Part shown: positions 6,897-15,897 of the stretch, piece after piece
Position numbering within the stretch: position 1 is the stretch's first letter
Layout of the letters: the number at the start of each line of letters is the position of its first letter
Assembly (NCBI RefSeq): GCF_018139695.1
Contig: NZ_JAGSOG010000082.1
Location: 1 to 32,280, forward strand
From: Actinospica durhamensis
GTDB taxonomy: Bacteria; Actinomycetota; Actinomycetes; Streptomycetales; Catenulisporaceae
Direction of reading: 5' to 3'
Length of the DNA: 32,280 nucleotides
The notes under the pieces: generated by a model
Seen by the model: only the letters and a program-made list of their open reading frames with translations
What the model was told of the DNA's origin: nothing
Databases searched by the model: none
Translations under genes and position numbers: made by a program

Positions 6897-8144
6897 ATGC
6901 GGGGCAGGTTGATGCGGTCGATGGTCTCGGCCGTCTTTCTGGTGACCTTGCTGCTCGGGGTGCCGTTCGCGATCCTCGACGACAAGTTCATCACCCGGTC
7001 CGAGCAGGACTCGCTGAACCAGGAGGTTCAGCGGATCGGCATACTCACCGACGTGCAGCTGCCCGCGGACCAGTTCGACACGAACGCGCTGCGCTCGGAC
7101 CTCTCGCCCGGCCGCGGCGCCCGGATCACCTTCTCGGCGAGCTCGGGCCGCGCGCCGGTGAGCATCGGGCCGGTGATCACCGACGAGCCGCACCAGAGCG
7201 AGGTCTACCAGGGCCGCGAGGGCGAGACCGTCGTGGTCAGCGAGTCCTGGCAGCCGATCCAGCAGCGCATCCGGCTGCAGCTGCTGCTCCTGGTGGCGGC
7301 CGCGCTAGCCGCGTTCGCCGCCGCGGCGGGCGTCTCCTACCTGCAGGCGCGGCGGATATCGCGCCCGTTCTACGAGCTCGCGGGCACCGCCGAGCGCCTC
7401 GGCGCGGGTGACCAGCGGCCCAGGCACCGGCGCTACGGCATCGCCGAGCTCGACCGGATCGCCGAGGTCATCGACCGTTCCGCGGACCGGGTCTCGCGGG
7501 TGATGGCGAAGGAGCGCAGGCTCGCCGCCGACGCCTCGCACCAGCTGCGCACCCCGCTCACCGCGCTCTCGATGCGGCTCGAGGAGATCATCGAGGCGGC
7601 CGACATGGAGACGGTCAAGGAGGAGGCGGCGATCGCGCTGACGCAGGTGGAGCGGCTGACCGACGTGGTGCAGCGGCTGCTGACCGACTCGGGCGACACG
7701 CGCCGGGCCGACACGGTGGGCACGCCCACGGACATGGACCTGATCATCCGGCAGCAGATCTTCGAGTGGCGCCCCGCCTTCCGCAGCGCCCGGCGCCCCA
7801 TCCGGGTCGACGGCGGCCGCGGCCTGCTCGCCGCCGCCACCCCCGGATCCTTCGCCCAGGTGCTGGCCACGCTGCTGGAGAACTCCCTCATGCACGGCGC
7901 GGGACCGGTGACCATACGGACTCGGACGGCCGGGGGCTCGGTGGTCGTAGAGGTCTCCGACGAGGGCCCGGGCGTCCCGGCCGAGCTCGGCGCCCGCGTC
8001 TTCGAGCGGGCCGTCTCCGGCCGGGCCTCGACCGGCCTCGGCCTGTTCGTCGCCCGCGAGCTCGCCGAGGCCGACGGCGGCCGGCTCGAACTGCTCCAGC
8101 AGCGCCCTCCGGTCTTCGCGCTGTTCCTGCCGAGATTCGGCTGA
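6897..8144 (+). CDS. Sensor histidine kinase, partner of the OmpR-type regulator
   Basis: A 415-residue membrane kinase. Helix 1 is about 8-26 and helix 2 about 126-148, leaving a small extracytoplasmic sensor of about 100 residues without a recognisable domain. A HAMP linker follows (about 150-200), then the H-box ADASHQLRTPLTAL with His215, the N-box around LLENSLMHG, and G-boxes DEGPGVP and STGLGLFVA. It will phosphorylate the regulator encoded 32 bases upstream. ATG 6897 has a GGGGAGGGG stretch about 12 bases before it; MRSMVSAV five codons later is an alternative start. The sensed signal cannot be inferred from the sequence. Confidence 0.92.
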   Translation: MRGRLMRSMVSAVFLVTLLLGVPFAILDDKFITRSEQDSLNQEVQRIGILTDVQLPADQFDTNALRSDLSPGRGARITFSASSGRAPVSIGPVITDEPHQSEVYQGREGETVVVSESWQPIQQRIRLQLLLLVAAALAAFAAAAGVSYLQARRISRPFYELAGTAERLGAGDQRPRHRRYGIAELDRIAEVIDRSADRVSRVMAKERRLAADASHQLRTPLTALSMRLEEIIEAADMETVKEEAAIALTQVERLTDVVQRLLTDSGDTRRADTVGTPTDMDLIIRQQIFEWRPAFRSARRPIRVDGGRGLLAAATPGSFAQVLATLLENSLMHGAGPVTIRTRTAGGSVVVEVSDEGPGVPAELGARVFERAVSGRASTGLGLFVARELAEADGGRLELLQQRPPVFALFLPRFG

Positions 8145-8199
8145 CCGGGTGAGTGCGGCCGGGTAGGGGAGCAGGCGGAGCCGGCCGGGACATGAGAAG

Positions 8200-8226
8200 G
8201 CCCCCGCCGCTGAGTGCGGCGGGGGC
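8200..8226. terminator. Bidirectional terminator between kinase and GtrA gene
   Basis: GCCCCCGCCGC (8200-8210) pairs perfectly with GCGGCGGGGGC (8216-8226) around TGAGT. It lies between two convergent genes and can serve both. TTC follows on the plus side and CTTCTC on the minus side. Confidence 0.75.
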
Positions 8227-8274
8227 TTCGGAGTCTGGGGGTCGGGCCGGCGTCGGCGGCGGCCCGAGCTCTCT

Positions 8275-8823
8275 CTAGCGGGAGGCCTTCGACAGCAGGG
8301 CGCCTGAGCCTGAGCGGGGCGCCTCGGAGTCCAGCTGCGAGGTCGGCAGCGGCTGCTCGCTGTACGGGAACTGGTCCCCGGCCAGTGCGGGCTCCGCCTC
8401 CGGGAAGATGAAGGTGCGGTAGCTCCAGAACCGGAAGGCCATACCGATGCCGATACCGAGAACGAACTTGCTGAAGAAGATCTCGAGGTGACTGTCCAGG
8501 TGCATCACATAGTAAGTCAGTGCAGTGATGCCGGTCTGGATCGCGATGGCGATGCCGTTGATCGCGAGGAACAGCACGACCTCGCGGGTCCCGCCCGACT
8601 CGCGATCCTTGTAGGTCCAGTAGCGGTTACCGAGATAGGCGACGCCGGTGGCCACCACGTTCGCGATGATGTACGCGGTCAGCTCGTCGTTCTTCTGGAC
8701 GGCGAGGTAGGCGTAGTTCACGGCGATGGTGACTACATAGGCGAGGCCTCCGACGATGCCGAATTTAGCGACCTCGTGAATGAGGTGCTCAACGCGGCTG
8801 TACACAGCACTTACCAATGCCAC
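8275..8823 (-). CDS. GtrA-like membrane protein
   Basis: A 182-residue membrane protein with four predicted helices (about 18-38, 48-68, 82-105 and 112-132) and the family signature around FGIVGG near the N-terminus and NRYWTYK after helix 2. GtrA-like proteins are thought to move polyprenyl-linked sugars across the membrane for envelope or O-antigen glycan modification. The Pro/Ser-rich C-terminal tail of about 45 residues is longer than usual and looks disordered. GTG 8823 is the start by similarity; there is no clear ribosome-binding site. It is divergent from purK. In M. tuberculosis the GtrA gene Rv3277 is also next to purK, so the arrangement is ancestral rather than recently acquired. 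Confidence 0.9.
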   Translation of the reverse strand: MALVSAVYSRVEHLIHEVAKFGIVGGLAYVVTIAVNYAYLAVQKNDELTAYIIANVVATGVAYLGNRYWTYKDRESGGTREVVLFLAINGIAIAIQTGITALTYYVMHLDSHLEIFFSKFVLGIGIGMAFRFWSYRTFIFPEAEPALAGDQFPYSEQPLPTSQLDSEAPRSGSGALLSKASR

Positions 8824-9055
8824 CGTGGGTACCTGCCTGACATTCCGGGAGCAGTACGTTCTACGAGACTAGCGGCTTCGCCTGACAGGGATGCCGTAGC
8901 TCAGCCGGTCGTAGCAGACCTGTGACGGATCTTTTGCGCTCGAGAAGCATTCTCTCCTTGGGGGTCTCCGACCGCTCCGGCCGGGTGTCTCCAAGGACAA
9001 ATTAGATCATATCGGACGTCCGGGCACTCGGCCGGGTTCGCTAGGCTTGGGCGTT

Positions 9056-10231
9056 GTGAACGACCTCGTCAGCCCCCCTCCCCCCGCAGGTCCGACCGTG
9101 GGCGTCATCGGCGGCGGCCAGCTCGCCCGGATGATGCAGCCGGCCGCGATCGCGCTCGGCGTGCACCTGCGCGTATTGAGCGCGAGCCGGCAGGATTGCG
9201 CGAATCAGGTGATCCCGGACGTCGTGATCGGCCAGGTGGATGACGTCGAGGCCGTGCTGGGCTTCGCCCGCGGCTGCGACGTGATCACCTTCGAGCACGA
9301 GCACGTGCCCGCCGAGGTGCTCGAGCGCCTGGTGCAGAGCGGTATCCCGGTCAGGCCCGGGCCGCAGGCCCTGCTCTACGCCCAGGACAAGGGCGAGATG
9401 CGGGCGCGGCTGAGCGCCCTTGGCCTGCCCTGCCCGGCGTGGCGGCTGGTGTCCGACGGGGCCGAGGCCGCCGAGTTCGCCGCGCAGACGGGCTGGCCGA
9501 TCGTGCTCAAGGCCACCCGCGGCGGCTACGACGGCCGCGGCGTGTGGGTCGTCTCGGACGAGGCCGCCGCCGCGCGTGTCGCGGCCGAGGCCGCCGAGCG
9601 CGGGGTCGCGCTGCTCGCCGAGGCCGCGGTGCCGTTCGTGCGGGAGCTGTCCGCGCAGGTCGCCCGCTCGCCGCACGGCCAGGCCGTGGCCTACCCGGTG
9701 GTCGAGACGGTGCAGCGCGAGGGCATCTGCCGCGAGGTCTACGCCCCGGCGCCCGGGGTGGACGAGGCCGCCGCGCTCGAGGCCCAGCGGATCGCGCTGA
9801 CGATCGCCAAGGAGCTCGAGGTCACCGGCATGCTCGCGGTCGAGCTGTTCCAGACCGCGGACGGCGCCCTGTGGATCAACGAGCTGGCCATGCGGCCGCA
9901 CAACTCCGGCCACTGGAGCATCGACGGCGCGCTGACCAGCCAGTTCGAGAACCACCTGCGGGCCGTGCTCGACCTGCCGCTCGGCGCCCCGGACCCGCAC
10001 GCCCCGCTGGCCGTGATGGCCAACGTGATCGGGCTTGACCTGCCCGACCTCTACCCGGCGTACCTGCACTGCCTGGCCCGCGACCCGGGCCTGAAGATCC
10101 ACACGTACGGCAAGGCGGTCAAGGCGGGCCGGAAGATCGGGCACGTGACCGTGCTCGGCGCCGAGCTCGACGACTGCCTCGAGCGCGCCCGCCACGCGGC
10201 GGCCTATCTGAGAGGCGAGATCGATGAGTGA
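9056..10231 (+). CDS. purK: 5-(carboxyamino)imidazole ribonucleotide synthase PurK
   Basis: PurK is an ATP-grasp enzyme that uses ATP and bicarbonate to carboxylate AIR to N5-CAIR, which PurE then converts to CAIR in purine synthesis. The 391-residue protein opens with the nucleotide-binding loop [12 protein letters not shown], has ATP-grasp motifs such as [12 protein letters not shown], and ends with metal-binding residues in [16 protein letters not shown]. Full length for the family. I chose GTG 9056 rather than the in-frame TTG 9047 because TAGGCT (9042-9047) lies 8 nt before GTG, which makes a leaderless start likely. The last 8 bases overlap the start of purE, so the pair is co-translated. 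Confidence 0.96.
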   Translation: MNDLVSPPPPAGPTVGVIGGGQLARMMQPAAIALGVHLRVLSASRQDCANQVIPDVVIGQVDDVEAVLGFARGCDVITFEHEHVPAEVLERLVQSGIPVRPGPQALLYAQDKGEMRARLSALGLPCPAWRLVSDGAEAAEFAAQTGWPIVLKATRGGYDGRGVWVVSDEAAAARVAAEAAERGVALLAEAAVPFVRELSAQVARSPHGQAVAYPVVETVQREGICREVYAPAPGVDEAAALEAQRIALTIAKELEVTGMLAVELFQTADGALWINELAMRPHNSGHWSIDGALTSQFENHLRAVLDLPLGAPDPHAPLAVMANVIGLDLPDLYPAYLHCLARDPGLKIHTYGKAVKAGRKIGHVTVLGAELDDCLERARHAAAYLRGEIDE

Positions 10232-10742
10232 GCTGACGGGCGGCCGTCCGGTGGTGGGCATCGTCATGGGATCGGATTCGGACTGGCCGACCATGCGCGC
10301 CGCCGCCGAGGCGCTCGAGGAGTTCGGCGTCGGCTACGAGGCGGACGTGGTCTCGGCGCACCGCATGCCGAAGGAGATGATCGAGTACGGCGAGCAGGCG
10401 GCCGGGCGCGGCCTGAAGGTGATCATCGCCGGCGCCGGCGGCGCGGCCCACCTGCCCGGCATGCTCGCCTCCGTCACCCCGCTCCCGGTCATCGGCGTGC
10501 CGGTGCCGCTGAAGTACCTGGACGGGATGGACTCGCTGCTCTCCATCGTGCAGATGCCGGCCGGCGTGCCGGTGGCCACGGTCTCGGTGGGCGGCGCGCG
10601 CAACGCGGGCCTGCTCGCCGCGCGCATCCTGGCCACCCAGGACGCGGACCTGATGGCGGCCATGCGCGAGTTCCAGGTCCAGCTCGGCGCCCAGGCGAAG
10701 GCCAAGGGCGCGGCGCTGCGGGCCTCGGCGGCCCGGGCCTGA
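10224..10742 (+). CDS. purE: N5-CAIR mutase PurE
   Basis: PurE (class I) moves the carboxyl group of N5-CAIR to carbon 4, giving CAIR. The 172-residue protein shows the GSDSDWPTM phosphate-binding motif near the N-terminus, the SAHRMP segment with the catalytic His, and [12 protein letters not shown]. Length fits class I enzymes of about 165 residues. The ATG at 10224 overlaps the purK stop in the sequence ATGAGTGA. Its 3' half is read in antisense by the continuing frame of the convergent UDP-glucose dehydrogenase gene. Confidence 0.96.
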   Translation: MSELTGGRPVVGIVMGSDSDWPTMRAAAEALEEFGVGYEADVVSAHRMPKEMIEYGEQAAGRGLKVIIAGAGGAAHLPGMLASVTPLPVIGVPVPLKYLDGMDSLLSIVQMPAGVPVATVSVGGARNAGLLAARILATQDADLMAAMREFQVQLGAQAKAKGAALRASAARA

Positions 10743-12069
10743 CCGACGCCGGCGCAGACGGCGAAACGGCGGCGCGCCAGCGGTCCTGGTCGAGGGCGTT
10801 GCGCCCGTCCAGGACGCGGCGCTCGGAGACGACCTCGGCCACCACGGCCGGGTCGAGCTCGCGGAACTCGGTCCACTCGGTCAGGTGCAGGATCAGGTCC
10901 GCGCCCTGGGCCGCGGCCAGCGCCGAGTCGGCGTAGTGCAGCGTGGGGAAGTGCTTGGCCGCGGTCTCGTTGGCCTTGGGGTCGTACACCGTCACCTGCG
11001 CGCCCTGCAGCAGGATGGACGCCGCGACGTTCAGCGCCGGGGAGTCGCGCACGTCGTCGGTGTTGGGCTTGAACGCGGCGCCCCAGACGGCGATGCGCTT
11101 GCCCAGGAACGACCCGTCGCACTCCTGGCGGGCCAGCTCCACCGTGCGCGCGCGGCGGCGCATGTTGATCGCGTCGACCTCCTTGAGGAAGGCCAGCGCC
11201 TGGTCCACGCCGAGCTCGCCGGCCCGGGCCATGAACGCGCGGATGTCCTTGGGCAGGCAGCCGCCGCCGAAGCCGAGGCCGGGGACCAGGAAGCGGCCGC
11301 CGATGCGCGGGTCGAGGGAGAGCGCCTGTGAGAGCTTCATCACATCGGCGCCGGCCGCCTCGCACACCTCGGCCATCGCGTTGATGAAGGAGATCTTGGT
11401 GGAGAGGAACGCGTTCGCGGCGGTCTTGACCAGCTCGGACGTGGCCAGGTCGGTGACCAGCAGCGGGATGCCGGCGTCGGTGATCGGGGCGTAGAACTCG
11501 CGCAGGGCCTGCTCGGCCACCTCGTCGGCCACGCCGATGACCAGGCGGTCCGGGCGCAGCGTGTCCTCGACCGCGAAGCCCTCGCGCAGGAACTCGGGGT
11601 TCCAGGCCAGGCGCATGTCCTCGCCGGCCGGGGACAGGGCCTTGAGCTTGGCGGTCATCCGGCTCGCGGTGCCGGCCGGGACGGTGGACTTGCCCACGAA
11701 CAGGGCGCCGACGTCGAGCAGCGGGGCCAGGTTCTCGAAGACCGACTCGATGTACGTGGTGTCGGCCGCGTACTCGCCCTTGCGCTGCGGGGTGTTCACG
11801 CACACGAAGTGGATCGTCTCGGCCCGCTCGTCGCCGCCGAACTTGGCCACGTCGGCGTACGAGGTGGTGAAGCGCAGGCGGCCGGTGGCGACCTGCTCGG
11901 CCAGCAGTTCGTCGAAGCCGGGCTCGAAGAAGGGCGCGCGACCCGCCGCCAGGGCGGCGATCTTCTCGGCGTCGACGTCCATGCCCAGGACCTCGTAGCC
12001 CAGGGAGGCCATGCTCGCGGCATGGACCGCGCCGAGATAGCCCGTCCCGATGACGGTGATCCGCTTCAC
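10489..12069 (-). CDS. UDP-glucose 6-dehydrogenase with read-through C-terminus
   Basis: Oxidises UDP-glucose to UDP-glucuronate with NAD, supplying sugar acids for envelope polysaccharide. Motifs: Rossmann IGTGYLG (7-13), NPEFLREG (157-164), [16 protein letters not shown] with Lys215 and Lys225, and the catalytic Cys271 in [13 protein letters not shown] 12069 has AAGGAG seven bases upstream. Homologues of about 435-450 residues stop shortly after a DRWRAA-like sequence. Here that sequence ends near residue 434 and the frame continues about 92 codons, Pro/Arg-rich and of non-coding-like composition, into the antisense of purE. The total is 526 residues, overlapping purE by 254 bp. The tail may be translated, but it looks like loss of the original stop; a sequencing or assembly indel near 10760 is the alternative. 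Confidence 0.9.
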   Translation of the reverse strand: MKRITVIGTGYLGAVHAASMASLGYEVLGMDVDAEKIAALAAGRAPFFEPGFDELLAEQVATGRLRFTTSYADVAKFGGDERAETIHFVCVNTPQRKGEYAADTTYIESVFENLAPLLDVGALFVGKSTVPAGTASRMTAKLKALSPAGEDMRLAWNPEFLREGFAVEDTLRPDRLVIGVADEVAEQALREFYAPITDAGIPLLVTDLATSELVKTAANAFLSTKISFINAMAEVCEAAGADVMKLSQALSLDPRIGGRFLVPGLGFGGGCLPKDIRAFMARAGELGVDQALAFLKEVDAINMRRRARTVELARQECDGSFLGKRIAVWGAAFKPNTDDVRDSPALNVAASILLQGAQVTVYDPKANETAAKHFPTLHYADSALAAAQGADLILHLTEWTEFRELDPAVVAEVVSERRVLDGRNALDQDRWRAAVSPSAPASVRPGPPRPAAPRPWPSPGRRAGPGTRAWPPSGPRPGWPGCARRAGPRCARRPPRPWPPARRPASARWRAASPSRPGTSAAPARR

Positions 12070-12235
12070 GTGTTCACTCCTTCTCGCACGGCGCTCACCG
12101 CCGTCGCAGCCATGGCCGCTCGACCTGTTCAGGCACCCCAGGGTAACGAGCCTTCCTGATGGATGTCTGCGGGGGACCGGCTTCGATCGGCCGCCAGGCC
12201 TGGCAAATTCCCTACTGATGGGTAACATGGGCCTT

Positions 12236-13393
12236 GTGACCCAGGAATTCGATCTCTACGCCGTCCGCGAAGAGCACGAGCTGCTGCGCGAATCCGTGCG
12301 CGCGCTCGTGGAGAGCAAGATCGCGCCGTACGCCGCCGCCGTCGACCACGAGGCCCGCTACCCGCAGGAGGCCCACGACGCCCTGCACGCGGCGGACATG
12401 GCGGCCATCCACATCCCCGAGGAGTACGGCGGCGCCGGGGCGGACGCCCTGGCCACGTGCATCGTGATCGAGGAGGTGGCGCGCGCGTGTGTGTCCTCCT
12501 CGCTCATCCCCGCGGTGAACAAGCTCGGCACCATGCCGGTGATCCTGGCCGGCTCCGAGGAGCTCAAGCAGCGCTACCTGCGTCCGGTCGCGCGCGGCGA
12601 GGCGATGTTCTCCTACGCGCTGTCCGAGCCGGACGCCGGGTCCGACGCGGGCGGCATGACCACCCGCGCCGTGCCGGACGGGGACGGCTGGCGCCTGAAC
12701 GGCGTCAAGCGCTGGATCACCAACGCGGGCGTGTCCGAGTACTACACGCTCATGGCCGTGACCGAGGCCGGCATCGGCACCAAGGGCATCTCGGCCTTCG
12801 TGGTGGAGAAGTCGGACGAGGGCGTCTCCTTCGGCGCGCCCGAGCGGAAGCTGGGCATCAAGGGCTCGCCCACCCGCGAGGTCTACCTCGACAACGTCTG
12901 GATTCCCGGCGACCGCATCATCGGCGAGCCGGGCACCGGCTTCCGGACCGCCATGCGCACGCTCGACCACACCCGCGTGACGATCGCCGCCCAGGCCGTC
13001 GGCGTGGCGCAGGGCGCCCTCGACTACGCGACCCGGTACGTCAAGGAGCGCAAGCAGTTCGGCAAGCCGATCGCGCAGCTGCAGGGCGTGCAGTTCATGC
13101 TGGCGGACATGGGCATGAAGCTCACCGCGGCGCGTCAGCTCACGTACGCGGCCGCGGCCAAGTCCGAGCGCAACGACGCGGACCTGACCTACTTCGGCGC
13201 CGCGGCCAAGTGCTTCGCCTCCGACGCGGCCATGGAGATCACCACCGACGCGGTGCAGCTGCTCGGCGGCTACGGCTACACGCAGGACTATCCGCTCGAG
13301 CGGATGATGCGCGACGCCAAGATCACCCAGATCTACGAGGGCACGAACCAGGTCCAGCGCGTCGTGATGGCGCGCCAGCTGCTCAAGGACTGA
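12236..13393 (+). CDS. Acyl-CoA dehydrogenase (FadE25-like)
   Basis: A 385-residue flavoprotein that introduces the alpha-beta double bond in acyl-CoA chains, passing electrons to electron-transfer flavoprotein. It has the FAD/substrate signature around ALSEPDAGSDAGG, the WITNAG segment, and the catalytic base Glu368 in YEGTNQVQR, the short-chain type position. Full length. I chose GTG 12236 over ATG 12218 and 12227 because TAACAT (12223-12228) lies 7 nt before it and TGGCAA (12201-12206) gives a plausible -35; the transcript would be leaderless. In M. tuberculosis fadE25 sits beside purE and purK, supporting orthology. The substrate, branched or short-chain acyl-CoA, is inferred only. Confidence 0.93.
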   Translation: MTQEFDLYAVREEHELLRESVRALVESKIAPYAAAVDHEARYPQEAHDALHAADMAAIHIPEEYGGAGADALATCIVIEEVARACVSSSLIPAVNKLGTMPVILAGSEELKQRYLRPVARGEAMFSYALSEPDAGSDAGGMTTRAVPDGDGWRLNGVKRWITNAGVSEYYTLMAVTEAGIGTKGISAFVVEKSDEGVSFGAPERKLGIKGSPTREVYLDNVWIPGDRIIGEPGTGFRTAMRTLDHTRVTIAAQAVGVAQGALDYATRYVKERKQFGKPIAQLQGVQFMLADMGMKLTAARQLTYAAAAKSERNDADLTYFGAAAKCFASDAAMEITTDAVQLLGGYGYTQDYPLERMMRDAKITQIYEGTNQVQRVVMARQLLKD

Positions 13394-13432
13394 GGACCGA
13401 GGACCGAGGACTCGGGAGCAGGCGCTCGAGGC

Positions 13433-13840
13433 CTAGACGAGGCGATCCCCGGAGTGCGGCCGGGGGTCCTTCCACGCCTGCGCCGACCGTTCGCCGTCGA
13501 TGCGGCCGAGGACCCGGCGGGCCGTCTCCCGGATCGCGGTCCAGCCCGGGTCGTGCGCGAGCGCGTCGAGCGTCCAGCGCTCGGCGTTGGCCCGGCCGCG
13601 CATGGTCGTGAACAGGCCGTGGATCACCTTGAGGTCGGCCAGGACGGCGGGGCCGAGATCGAAGAGCCCTTCTTCGACGAAGACGTCCACCATCGCGAAC
13701 GCGTCGTTGAACTCCAGGGCCAGAGCGTCGGTCGGCATGCGGTGTTCCTCGGACCAGGCACGCTGGTCCGGGGCGTCGGCGGCCAGCATCGTCAAGGACT
13801 CGACCAGCATCCGGCGCAGCGGATAGGCGGCAGCGCTCAC
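13433..13840 (-). CDS. Hypothetical protein, mainly helical
   Basis: A 135-residue soluble protein that I do not recognise. It looks genuinely coding (GC-rich third positions, balanced amino acids, no low complexity) and is predicted mostly alpha-helical, with acidic and hydrophobic stretches such as LALEFNDAFAMVDVFVEEGLFDLG. There is no signal peptide or membrane segment. It converges with the acyl-CoA dehydrogenase gene, 39 bp apart, and is read in the same direction as the membrane protein to its right. The GTG 13840 start has no clear ribosome-binding site; GATGAT lies 6 nt upstream, weakly matching the leaderless pattern seen elsewhere in this window. Confidence 0.7.
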   Translation of the reverse strand: MSAAAYPLRRMLVESLTMLAADAPDQRAWSEEHRMPTDALALEFNDAFAMVDVFVEEGLFDLGPAVLADLKVIHGLFTTMRGRANAERWTLDALAHDPGWTAIRETARRVLGRIDGERSAQAWKDPRPHSGDRLV

Positions 13841-13882
13841 AGCGTGATCATCGCACGCGCGGCGGATGTGCGCGGCGGTTTC

Positions 13883-15187
13883 TCAGAAGTCCCCGCCGAG
13901 GTTTCGCAGTCCACTGATTACGCCCCGGCGCGGCCGCACGGCCACCTCGACGAGATCGCCGACCTGGAGTGTCTCGTACCTGCGTTGGCCGAGGTTGAGC
14001 CGCACGCTCGCGGGGGCGCGGCCGACGTCGAGGGTGCAGGAGTACTGCCAGGCGGGGGAGTTGGCGGGACGCGAGACGGCGCGGGGGTCGGCGCGCTGGA
14101 CGGCCCTGAGGTGGGCGACTTTGCCCTGCAGGACCACGTATTTGGGCAGGCGGCGGCGGTAGAGCGCGCGGGCGGCGAGGGCGATGAGGACGACCGCGGG
14201 CAGGCCGAGGAAGACCACCGTGGTCGGCAGGGACAGGCGGTGCAGGTTCGCGGCCTCCTTGACGGAGCTCGCGGCGCACAGCGCGGCCAGGAACATCACG
14301 CCCAGGAACGGGGAGCGCGAGACGGTCTCGCTGTAGACCTCGCGGGAGTCGAGGTTGAGCGGGTGCCAGGAACCGCCGTGGTCCGACCAGATCTGGTGCG
14401 ACGGCAGGGGGCTGAGTTGGCTCGGCGGCGCGGCTCGAGGATCAGGGGACTGAGCTGAAGCGGACTGGCCGGAGGGGAACCGGGCCGACGCGGCGACGAG
14501 GTGGCCGGGCTGTCGGCCGGCCGTGCGCAGTTCGGCCGCGCCGAGCGGGGTCACGCGGGCGCGCAGGACCGATGAGGCCGCGGCCGTGGCGAGCATTGCC
14601 GCCAGCAGGAAGGCGATGAGCGGCAGGAACGTCTTCACGCTCCAGTAGGACGCGAGGGCGGCGGCGATCAACGCGCTCGGCGCCAGGCCGGCGAGCAGCA
14701 GCGACCACCGCCGGAGTCCGCGCACGCTCGGTTGCAGCAGGCCGCGGGCGACCGCCTCTCGGCGCACCGCCCGGTCGAGTTCGCGCGGCCACGCCAGTGC
14801 CCTGCGATCCTCGTCGGCGCGCATCGCGGTGAGCGGGATCGGGGCGCGGCTCGGGCCGCAGCGCTGCAGCAGCAGGTCCAGCACCACGTCGAGGTACTCC
14901 GGCAGCAGCCGTTCGGCCGGGACCGCGGCCGGCCGGATCATCGCAGGGTTCTGGGAACTGGCGGGCACAAGTTCGACGACGCCGCGTTCGGCGAGTTCCA
15001 GGATCACCGTGTTGAGCAGGCGCGGGTCCTCGAACCGGCCGTCGGACTCCAGCGTGAGCAGCACGGCCGGGGGAGTCGGGCCGAGCGCGCGGCGGTCGCG
15101 CCGGCTCCGTCCGCGCAGCCGGAACGCGACCACGGCCGCGGCCCAGACTGCGGTGGCGCCGATGGCCAGGAACACGCTTGCCGGCAT
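13883..15187 (-). CDS. DUF2207-like multi-pass membrane protein
   Basis: A 434-residue membrane protein. Helix 1 (about 3-21) is followed by a cytoplasmic segment (about 38-155) with the phrase DPRLLNTVILELAERGVVEL, which resembles the cytosolic winged-helix-like part of DUF2207 proteins. Helices follow at about 162-181 and 186-206, then a linker rich in Ser/Pro, then two more helices (about 290-350) and a C-terminal beta-rich domain of about 75 residues ending near RNLGGDF. The function of DUF2207 is not established. ATG 15187 has a GAGGGG ribosome-binding site about 10 bases before it; longer in-frame starts would run into the divergent thioesterase gene. Confidence 0.75.
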   Translation of the reverse strand: MPASVFLAIGATAVWAAAVVAFRLRGRSRRDRRALGPTPPAVLLTLESDGRFEDPRLLNTVILELAERGVVELVPASSQNPAMIRPAAVPAERLLPEYLDVVLDLLLQRCGPSRAPIPLTAMRADEDRRALAWPRELDRAVRREAVARGLLQPSVRGLRRWSLLLAGLAPSALIAAALASYWSVKTFLPLIAFLLAAMLATAAASSVLRARVTPLGAAELRTAGRQPGHLVAASARFPSGQSASAQSPDPRAAPPSQLSPLPSHQIWSDHGGSWHPLNLDSREVYSETVSRSPFLGVMFLAALCAASSVKEAANLHRLSLPTTVVFLGLPAVVLIALAARALYRRRLPKYVVLQGKVAHLRAVQRADPRAVSRPANSPAWQYSCTLDVGRAPASVRLNLGQRRYETLQVGDLVEVAVRPRRGVISGLRNLGGDF

Positions 15188-15296
15188 GGGCCCGTCCCCT
15201 CTGTTGCCGCGGTTCCGCCGGCGGCCCGGCGGAGCCCTGCGGGCAGCATAGGACGCCGGGAGGGCCGCCGGGGAGATCCGACGGTGAGGTGCGATC

Positions 15297-15821
15297 ATGG
15301 GGGGCATGAGCAGTCTCGACCCGGTATCCCCGGCGGTCTCCCGCATCGCGCTCAGCCGCATCATGACGCAGGCCGACGTGAACCTCCTCGGCACGGTGCA
15401 CGGCGGGGTGATGATGAAGCTGGTCGACGACGTCGCCGGACTCGTCGCCACCCGGCACAGCCTCGGGCCGGCCGTCACCGCGGCCATGGACGAGATGCTC
15501 TTCCGCTTCCCGGTGCACGTCGGGGACCTGGTGCACACCTACGCGCAGGTGAACTGGACCGGACGCACCTCGATGGAGGTCGGGGTGCGGGTGGAGGCAG
15601 AGCCCTGGAACGTGCCGGACCGTACTCCGGTGCACGTGGCCACCGCGTTCCTGGCCTTCGTCGCGATCGACGCGGAGGGCAAGCCGCGTTCGGTGCCGCC
15701 GCTGCGGCTGGAGTCCGCCGAGGACGAGCGCCGCTTCCACGAGGCGACGATCCGGCGCGAGCACCGGCTGGCCCGACGGACCGCGATCGCCCAGTCGCGC
15801 AAGGGAGAACCGGGCGTCTGA
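15297..15821 (+). CDS. Acyl-CoA thioesterase, hotdog fold (YciA/ACOT type)
   Basis: Hydrolyses acyl-CoA to free acid and CoA. The 174-residue protein has the family pattern: GTVHGGVMMKLVDDVAG (substrate tunnel and catalytic Asp), then VTAAMDEMLFRFPVHVGDLV, then the CoA-binding GRTSMEVGV. It is a single hotdog domain with a charged C-terminal helix (RRFHEATIRREHR), as in YciA. ATG 15297 follows GGTGAGG at 7-8 bases; ATG 15306, three codons later, is an alternative. It is divergent from the DUF2207-like gene and followed after 76 bp by a glycosyltransferase with its own promoter. Confidence 0.9.
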   Translation: MGGMSSLDPVSPAVSRIALSRIMTQADVNLLGTVHGGVMMKLVDDVAGLVATRHSLGPAVTAAMDEMLFRFPVHVGDLVHTYAQVNWTGRTSMEVGVRVEAEPWNVPDRTPVHVATAFLAFVAIDAEGKPRSVPPLRLESAEDERRFHEATIRREHRLARRTAIAQSRKGEPGV

Positions 15822-15897
15822 GCGCCGGCCTCGGCGGGGCGCTGCCCGGACGAGGGATGGCCCGCGGCCGCCTCGGCCCGCTATTGTCCGTCTCGCC

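Noticed and set aside
8955..8997. Inverted repeat TCCTTGG...CCAAGGA between gtrA and purK
   Set aside because: Only 7 bp with a 29-base loop; could arise by chance and has no supporting promoter geometry.
13391..13412. Threefold GAGGACC repeat after the acyl-CoA dehydrogenase stop
   Set aside because: Short simple repeat with no hairpin or promoter context; probably slippage.
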